DNA of 64,000 nucleotides, taken from the NCBI RefSeq assembly GCF_041154745.1, contig NZ_AP031573.1, forward strand, positions 3,782,001 through 3,846,000. Reading direction: 5' to 3'. Origin of the DNA: Flavobacterium sp. CFS9. Lineage in GTDB: Bacteria > Bacteroidota > Bacteroidia > Flavobacteriales > Flavobacteriaceae. The notes under the pieces are model-generated. The model had not been told where the DNA came from, did not search any database, and worked only from the letters and a program-made list of their open reading frames with translations. This document shows positions 58,333 through 64,000 of this stretch, one piece after another. A program made the translations under genes and the position numbers. Position 1 is the stretch's first letter; the number at the start of each line of letters is the position of its first letter.

Positions 58333-60414
58333 TTAGAACTTTACAGTGAAAAAATCCATTTTTGAGGTTCTTCCATCTTTAAATGTTGCTCTGATACCGT
58401 ATTGGTATGTTGTATTAATGGTAATGGTAGGATCTGGTAAAAAGCGTGTTTTTCCCGGAACAATCTGAATCAATTGCAATGGATCTTTATCTGAAGCTTT
58501 GTAGATTTCGAAACTGTCAACTTCATTGTTTGCGTAATCCCAGGACAAATCAATAGTATTGGAAGTTTTATTGGGCTGAGCGAAAAAACCTTTCACAGCA
58601 GGCATTACAGAATATTTTGGAACAAATAAAGTTAATCCCGGCGAAGGATTAGAAACTAAATTACTCTCGTCTTTGGCAAAAATGGCATAACGGTAAGTGT
58701 TACCTTCAACCGCCGTTTTATCCTGAAATTTTTCTTCCTTATTCTTGGTTTCCAAAATCAGTGTCCAGTCTTTTTGATCATTTTCTTTTCTGTACAGCTG
58801 GTGTACTGCCACATCTTCACTCTGACTGTTTACCCATTCCAGAAAAATAGCTCCTTCTTTGATTTTGAAGCTGGTAAAAACAGGTGAAGTAGGAGGGATT
58901 ACATCTGGTTTTTTAATAATTAAAACATCTGAGAAATCAGACATATTGTAATGATAATCTACAGCAATAACTTTGTAATAAACCTTACTGTTCAAACTTT
59001 TAACAAGCACTTTGTCCTGAAAAGAGTTTGGTTCGCTGGGGCTTACAGTCAGCTGAGTAAGTTCTTCTTCTGCGGTATTTCCTCTGTAAATACGATAACC
59101 TAACAGATCTTTTTCTTTGTTAGGATCCCATGTTAATTTCACAACACCCAAACTGTCTATAACTCCTTTTAAGCCAACTGGTTTAGAAGGAGGTATGGAG
59201 TCTACGGGCTGTACAAGCATAGGAAATGAAGTTCTGTTGCTGCCTTGTTTTCCAAGCGCCGTAATCGTAAAATAATTCGTCGATAAAAGTTTGTTGTACG
59301 TAACTGAGCGGCTTTTGGCCGGGATATTTTTCACCACTTTTGTATAGCCGTCAGTATCAGTATCTGAACGGTTTAATTCAAATCCAGTGATTTCATTATC
59401 ACCTTCTGCCGGAAATTCCCAGGTTAACGTAACGGTGTTTTCATCTTTAAATTCTTTGACAGTAAGATGAGGAACATATTTTAAGATCGTGGTTCCTTTT
59501 CCTGTTATAACTTGTGAATAAGGGCCTAATTCACCAAAAGGTGAAATTCCCTGAATTCTGTAGCTGTACGGTTTATTGTTCGCAATAGAATCAACATAGA
59601 AAATTTGACTGTTACTGGTGTTTTCCTGATTTAAACTGGTGTAAGGCTTATCAGTAATTCTCTCAAAAGTTTTTTTATCGGTGGAACGTTCTACAAAATA
59701 ATTGGCATAGGTATGCGAAAGTATTTTAAAATTCCAGCTTAACATGGTGCTGCCGTCTGTAAAATGAGCCGTAAAATCCATTGGTTTTGGAAGAGGCTGA
59801 TAATCCTCTAATCCAACGAAAATTCCGCCATAAGCAATTGCAGCCTCTTTTTCAGGCACGTTTGAGATTATCCTGTAGGCATATTTTTCGTTAGGTTTAA
59901 CCGTTTTATCTTCAAATCCAAGGCCAGCTTTTTTTGCAATTTCGTAATCCCTGTCAGCGGTTAACAGAGCAAACGTAAACCTTTGCTCGTTTTCTTCAGA
60001 AAGGTTTATGATGTTCTCTAGTTTATCTGTTCCGGTAACCGAGAAATTTTCGCCATAAATGGCTTGTGCTACGATGGCAGCATTGTCGTTCTTTTCAATT
60101 AATTTTTCCCATGTTTCCAGTGGCTCAGGTTTCAAAGCATTAATTAGAACTACTTTTTCAGGGGTTGGTAAAGTTTTATTGTTACGGGTAACGGTATAAC
60201 GTTCTACAGTATAGCCATAAGTATTTAGTTTTTTCCAGGCCATCGCATTGCTGACAGCCCATCTTAACAAAATTCTGTCCTTTTGCACTCTGGCTATAAC
60301 TTGTATTTCCGATTTTATTTCGTTTGGATTCGCTTCTCCCGTATCATTTTTCTCTTGTGCATAGTGAGTACCGGTTATTATAAAAGTAAGGAGAATTAAA
60401 AATTTAAGCTTCAT
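58333..60414 (-). CDS. Secreted multi-fibronectin type III protein
   Basis: A 693-residue protein with a signal peptide (MKLKFLILLTFIITGTHYAQ); the longer frame to 60465 is rejected because it overlaps the preceding gene. About five FN3 domains can be traced: PMDFTAHFTDGSTMLSWNFKILSHTYANYFVERS, HLTVKEFKDENTVTLTWEFPAEGDNEITGFELNRS, KPVGLKGVIDSLGVVKLTWDPNKEKDLLGYRIYRG, SPVFTSFKIKEGAIFLEWVNSQSEDVAVHQLYRK, and VKGFFAQPNKTSNTIDLSWDYANNEVDSFEIYKAS. No T9SS sorting domain is seen; the last residues MDFFTVKF end on an FN3 strand. Probably an extracellular scaffold. It starts 1 base after the giant gene's stop. Confidence 0.85.
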   Translation of the reverse strand: MKLKFLILLTFIITGTHYAQEKNDTGEANPNEIKSEIQVIARVQKDRILLRWAVSNAMAWKKLNTYGYTVERYTVTRNNKTLPTPEKVVLINALKPEPLETWEKLIEKNDNAAIVAQAIYGENFSVTGTDKLENIINLSEENEQRFTFALLTADRDYEIAKKAGLGFEDKTVKPNEKYAYRIISNVPEKEAAIAYGGIFVGLEDYQPLPKPMDFTAHFTDGSTMLSWNFKILSHTYANYFVERSTDKKTFERITDKPYTSLNQENTSNSQIFYVDSIANNKPYSYRIQGISPFGELGPYSQVITGKGTTILKYVPHLTVKEFKDENTVTLTWEFPAEGDNEITGFELNRSDTDTDGYTKVVKNIPAKSRSVTYNKLLSTNYFTITALGKQGSNRTSFPMLVQPVDSIPPSKPVGLKGVIDSLGVVKLTWDPNKEKDLLGYRIYRGNTAEEELTQLTVSPSEPNSFQDKVLVKSLNSKVYYKVIAVDYHYNMSDFSDVLIIKKPDVIPPTSPVFTSFKIKEGAIFLEWVNSQSEDVAVHQLYRKENDQKDWTLILETKNKEEKFQDKTAVEGNTYRYAIFAKDESNLVSNPSPGLTLFVPKYSVMPAVKGFFAQPNKTSNTIDLSWDYANNEVDSFEIYKASDKDPLQLIQIVPGKTRFLPDPTITINTTYQYGIRATFKDGRTSKMDFFTVKF

Positions 60415-60415
60415 G

Positions 60416-63400
60416 CTAATTTGTTTTATTGAATGTAAAAATTGAACTGGTACCAGCTTGTCCACCAGGAAGTATATAGTTTAATTTGACATTGTAAATG
60501 CCGTCTTTTATCATTGGAAACCTTCCTGTTATGATGTAATTGTACTTATCGATCATAGCCCGATTCTGACTGTTCAAATATTTATTAACTACTTTATACT
60601 GAATTTTGATAAAATCGTCCTTATAGTAAAAAGGCTGGTTGTAGCGATATGGCAGCCTGTCTCTTAAATAAGAACTTTTCGGATTGTTTATTAAATCAGA
60701 CAGGTAAGAAGTGATTATTTCCACCCCTCTAACAGGAGGATTTCCTAAAAGAGTTGTATTTCTGTTTAAAGTTAAATCGGCTTCTAAAGGATATCCTCGG
60801 TATATCAATGGATAAATATCATTCTTAAAATAGCTATCATCTAACAGGGCTTCAACACTTACCAGTGGAATGTTCATTGATTTAGGAGTACCGGCGATTT
60901 CAATCTCATCAAAGGCTTCAGTTGATGTATTTTCTGCATGTAATGCATGAATATCAGCTTCAATAATCTCTATGTGAGTTTTACGTGCTTTCTTAGCGGC
61001 CATTTTTTCCTGAAAAGTATTGTACTCACTTGTATTGAAGTTGTACTGCAGCAATTCAATACCCTGACCGCCTGTTAGCGTTTCTGCCAGTTTATTGTTT
61101 TTAACTTCAACATTAGCATTTGACCCCAGATCCTGTTTCTCAAAACTTTCATTCAGGTTAGCATTAGCATCTTTTGCAGTTTCCAGTGTCATTAAGGATA
61201 AACTATAAGGTTTTACGTTTTCTAAAACTGGTAAACTAACGATTACCTTTTTTAAATCGGCGTTGTAGCTTATAGAACCATTTGATGTTTTAGTTCCCGT
61301 TTTATAGAATGCTTTTTGAGATTGCCCCGGTTTAAGATCAAATAAGTAAGCCTGTCCGGTTTTTAGTACGATGTAGGCATCTTTACTTTCGTTTTGATAA
61401 ACATACTTTTGATCAAAAACAGGGTAACTGTAAGCAATATTGCTTACCGGAATATTATTAGGTGCTACACCCGTAGTAAAAGTTCTGGTTTCAGTTTCCA
61501 TTGCCACCTGACCCTGATCCATAATGGTTTTCCAGGCACCATTTGTATATTCCTGGAAACTTACTTTTACGGTTAAGGTTAATTCTGATTTTTCAGGTAA
61601 TATTTCAGATGAATTGAAACTTACCAAATCATTTGTTTTATTCCAGCTTAAAGTACCAATTACAGGAACTCCGCCTTTTTTAACGGTATATTCTTCTAGT
61701 TTGAGTCGATAGGTTTTAACGCCGTCATCTCCTTCAATGTTGAAGTTTTTATCTACAGGCATATTAAATCCAACCTGAGGTACGGTAAAGACATCTACAT
61801 CTTTTGTTCCCTGAGCAGGAGTAATATCGGCAATAGATTTTAAGCCTTCTAACGGATTAGCTGATATAAATTCGCACTGTTCTCCAAATTCAAGTTTGAA
61901 GCGGAAACTACCTCTTACGGCACCACCAAGCAAGCTGAATTCACCCGCCATATAACCTCTAATCCATACCGGATTTGGCAGTTTGGCCTGTAATAAAACA
62001 GCACCTCCACCTTTTATAATGGATATTTTCTTTCGTATAAAAAACAGTTTTATATTAATTCCAAGTTCCCCTTGCATATAGGCATACGACTGACCATTAG
62101 CGTACCAACCGTTGATACCAATTTGCCCTGAGCCCTTACATTGTGCTTCTCCATAATCTTTAACCATAATGTCAAATCCAAATCCGGCCTGGAAATTGGC
62201 ATAAAACATTAAGAAACTCAAGTTTCCGGTTTTGATGCTAAAGTCAGAACCAAAAGCAAATCCTTTTCCTGAAGCAATGCTGTTTTCATCACGCATATAA
62301 TTCAGTTTAGCAACATCAACTCTTAAAAGTTTAGCAACAATATCGGGTGGAGGTGGACTGCCCGGGATATCATCTCCAAGCATGAAATAACCACCAGCCT
62401 CTACTTCGACAGATCCAATAGCCAGTTTTATACCCAATCGATCAGTAGGAGTACCTGCACGGATGTACCATTTATCCGGTCCGAAGTGTAAAACTGCCCA
62501 ACCCGCTCTGTTTCCTGAAGCACGGCCTTGTATGAAACCTCCCGGAGTATCAATATATAAATCGAAGGTACCGTGTAGTGTTTTTGCTCTAAAATCGTAT
62601 TCGATCGCAGCAAAGGCATTGATCCCCATACTGTTTTTTACATCGTTTGGATAAAGTTGTTCTGCGGCGGCAGATAAATTAGATGTTTTTAAGGCTTCAG
62701 TTGCGATTTGCCCCATTAAAGATTCATTTTCAGTAACCGTTTGTAAGGCTTTTGTTAGTTCGTCAGCCCCCGGAATTTCAAACGGCTGCATTAAGTGACC
62801 TTCTCCATAAATGCTAATTCTGTTAAGACCACCATGTTTATTAAAAGCAATTTCGAAACCGGCACCTCCCCAAAAAGCATTTGCTGTTGCAGTACCCGCA
62901 AACTTAATCATTGCCTTAACACCTAATCCTGAATCTGCATCAGGTACATAATTGGATTTCGACGCTACAAAAGAAGAACTAAAGCCGTCTTTTTTCATTT
63001 GATAATAGGCACCACCACCAAAACCTTTAAAAGTAATGGGGCCGGCAGGAATATTTAAGTTGTCTACCATGGCATCTACATACCAATATCTAAATGTAGT
63101 AGATCCAAAAATAGCATTAGCTTCAACCTTGATACCTCCTGTAAAATCAGCCGATACACTTCCCTTGAAACCGTTTCCATAAACCGGATCATTGTCCATT
63201 ATGGCAATGCTTCCTTTAAATTTTACACCTCCTAAGTCGGCAGCAACTTTTATTTCCTCAAACTTAAGGCGTTCGTATTTCCATTTCTGAATTCCTTTTT
63301 CTCTGTCGAATGATCCAATGACATAAAATTTAGTCTGACCATTAAACTGATTTTTCATAATGTTAATGGCAACATCAACTTTCAGACTTGCCGATACATC

Positions 63401-64000
63401 TGTAGCGACGAGAGAAATTTCGTTAATGGTAACAGGAAAATTACTTACTGCGGCATCTTTTTCCTGAATGTGTTTGTAACCGAAATAGTCTGCCGTTAGA
63501 TAAGGCACAACAGTCTGCAAGGTTAAATTCTGGAAAATGATTCCTTTAAAATTTATGGCTTCTTTTTTCTCGCCATCAGCATTAGTTGTTTCGGAAGATT
63601 TAATTGGAGATGCGGCAAGTTCGGCTGCGGTGGTATTTTTATTACTGCCTTTTAATGCCAAACTTCCGTAAAGAACCGCTTTTGGTAAAAACTTCCCGTC
63701 TTTTACCTTTAGTTCCAGATAAGAGTTTTTTTCTAAAGAAGCCGTCGCTTTAAAAGCCTGAAAGCAAATGTTATTGGTTACATCAGCTTTAAGAATATAT
63801 TCGTTGTCGACAGGGTTTATGATGGCATTGTAAGCTAATCTTCCTCTCGATTTAGGGTCACATTGTGTATTTTCTTCAGAAGAAACCGGTAAAACGATTT
63901 CACCATTGAAGGCAGCGGCTGTTAATGAGTTGGCTCTGAATTCCATCTCAATATGGTCTAATGAAAACTGCCATCCTGAAGCACTTCCTTCTTTAAGACT
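60416..64000 (-). CDS. Giant secreted beta-rich protein, N-terminus beyond window
   Basis: An open frame from the stop at 60416 to the right edge, about 1194 residues, with no start inside the window; upstream of the first Met at 63946 the frame continues (...SGWQFSLDHIE). The visible part has many Gly/Ala-rich beta segments (GFKGSVSADFTGGIKVEANAIFG, GFGGGAYYQMKKDGF, GLGVKAMIKFAGTATANAFWGGAGFEIAF) that suggest a stacked-strand or barrel-like structure. At about residues 735-850 an Ig-like domain is likely (VFTVPQVGFNMPVDKNFNIEG...LSWNKTNDLVSFNSSEILPEKSELTLTVKVSF). The last 250 residues have no clear family. As the upstream-most visible gene of the operon it may be the core of the surface structure. 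Function unknown. Confidence 0.75.
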   Translation of the reverse strand, partial: SLKEGSASGWQFSLDHIEMEFRANSLTAAAFNGEIVLPVSSEENTQCDPKSRGRLAYNAIINPVDNEYILKADVTNNICFQAFKATASLEKNSYLELKVKDGKFLPKAVLYGSLALKGSNKNTTAAELAASPIKSSETTNADGEKKEAINFKGIIFQNLTLQTVVPYLTADYFGYKHIQEKDAAVSNFPVTINEISLVATDVSASLKVDVAINIMKNQFNGQTKFYVIGSFDREKGIQKWKYERLKFEEIKVAADLGGVKFKGSIAIMDNDPVYGNGFKGSVSADFTGGIKVEANAIFGSTTFRYWYVDAMVDNLNIPAGPITFKGFGGGAYYQMKKDGFSSSFVASKSNYVPDADSGLGVKAMIKFAGTATANAFWGGAGFEIAFNKHGGLNRISIYGEGHLMQPFEIPGADELTKALQTVTENESLMGQIATEALKTSNLSAAAEQLYPNDVKNSMGINAFAAIEYDFRAKTLHGTFDLYIDTPGGFIQGRASGNRAGWAVLHFGPDKWYIRAGTPTDRLGIKLAIGSVEVEAGGYFMLGDDIPGSPPPPDIVAKLLRVDVAKLNYMRDENSIASGKGFAFGSDFSIKTGNLSFLMFYANFQAGFGFDIMVKDYGEAQCKGSGQIGINGWYANGQSYAYMQGELGINIKLFFIRKKISIIKGGGAVLLQAKLPNPVWIRGYMAGEFSLLGGAVRGSFRFKLEFGEQCEFISANPLEGLKSIADITPAQGTKDVDVFTVPQVGFNMPVDKNFNIEGDDGVKTYRLKLEEYTVKKGGVPVIGTLSWNKTNDLVSFNSSEILPEKSELTLTVKVSFQEYTNGAWKTIMDQGQVAMETETRTFTTGVAPNNIPVSNIAYSYPVFDQKYVYQNESKDAYIVLKTGQAYLFDLKPGQSQKAFYKTGTKTSNGSISYNADLKKVIVSLPVLENVKPYSLSLMTLETAKDANANLNESFEKQDLGSNANVEVKNNKLAETLTGGQGIELLQYNFNTSEYNTFQEKMAAKKARKTHIEIIEADIHALHAENTSTEAFDEIEIAGTPKSMNIPLVSVEALLDDSYFKNDIYPLIYRGYPLEADLTLNRNTTLLGNPPVRGVEIITSYLSDLINNPKSSYLRDRLPYRYNQPFYYKDDFIKIQYKVVNKYLNSQNRAMIDKYNYIITGRFPMIKDGIYNVKLNYILPGGQAGTSSIFTFNKTN

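Overview
The window looks like a chromosome segment from a flavobacterium (Bacteroidota, Flavobacteriia, Flavobacterium-like). The evidence is low GC, fused ccoN-ccoO, a DUF5606 protein, several Bacteroidota-type -7 boxes (TAnnTTTG) ahead of genes, few Shine-Dalgarno sequences, SprB-type repeats and a type IX secretion (T9SS) C-terminal sorting domain. No tRNA, rRNA, CRISPR array, phage or intact insertion sequence was seen.

Layout. (1) 1-3273: cell-surface glycan genes, with a heptosyltransferase-like GT9 cut by the left edge and two paralogous WaaE-like GT2 genes around a polysaccharide deacetylase. (2) 3344-11899: housekeeping genes dapD, a flavin-type PAS protein, ruvX, mqo, a FUSC transporter-like protein, def, a DUF5606 protein and mazG. 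(3) 11900-23232: a microaerobic respiration block, with a Crp/Fnr regulator divergent from ccoI, then ccoS-ccoNO-ccoQ-ccoP-ccoG-ccoH, a SafE-like membrane protein and hemN. (4) 23433-37244: mixed metabolism, with two hypothetical genes, DoxX, an acyl-CoA carboxylase beta subunit, an LpxD-like acyltransferase, msrB, prfB with its programmed +1 frameshift, a threonine aldolase, YbaB, a secreted S9 peptidase, a cysteine-synthase-like enzyme, a phosphodiesterase lipoprotein with an inserted LamG domain, and a tiny lipoprotein. (5) 37485-64000: a surface-protein locus, nearly all on the minus strand and tightly packed.

Regulation. ATGA-N6-TCAT palindromes, the shape of an FNR site, lie upstream of ccoI, ccoS/ccoNO, hemN and, with one mismatch, the PAS gene. 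At ccoS, hemN and PAS the palindrome centre is exactly 36.5 bp upstream of the G of a TAnnTTTG-like -7 box. At ccoI it is 37.5 bp. This predicts a class-II activator arrangement and a small oxygen regulon controlled by the adjacent Crp/Fnr protein.

The surface locus (about 39.2-64 kb, continuing past the right edge) is the best candidate for an undescribed system. It encodes, in transcription order: a giant secreted beta-rich protein (partial), a multi-FN3 protein, four tandem paralogues that share a C-terminal half and stop inside an SprB repeat, a 2190-residue T9SS cargo of about 22 SprB repeats, an outer-membrane barrel protein with a helical tail, a TANFOR/FN3 protein, and small AT-rich genes. 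In the 2190-residue protein the SprB repeats are ordered as six copies of a three-repeat unit defined by cysteine position. The 3' end of the locus (38.3-42.4 kb) is much more AT-rich and is followed by a duplicated 125-bp terminator module, which suggests an exchangeable cassette.
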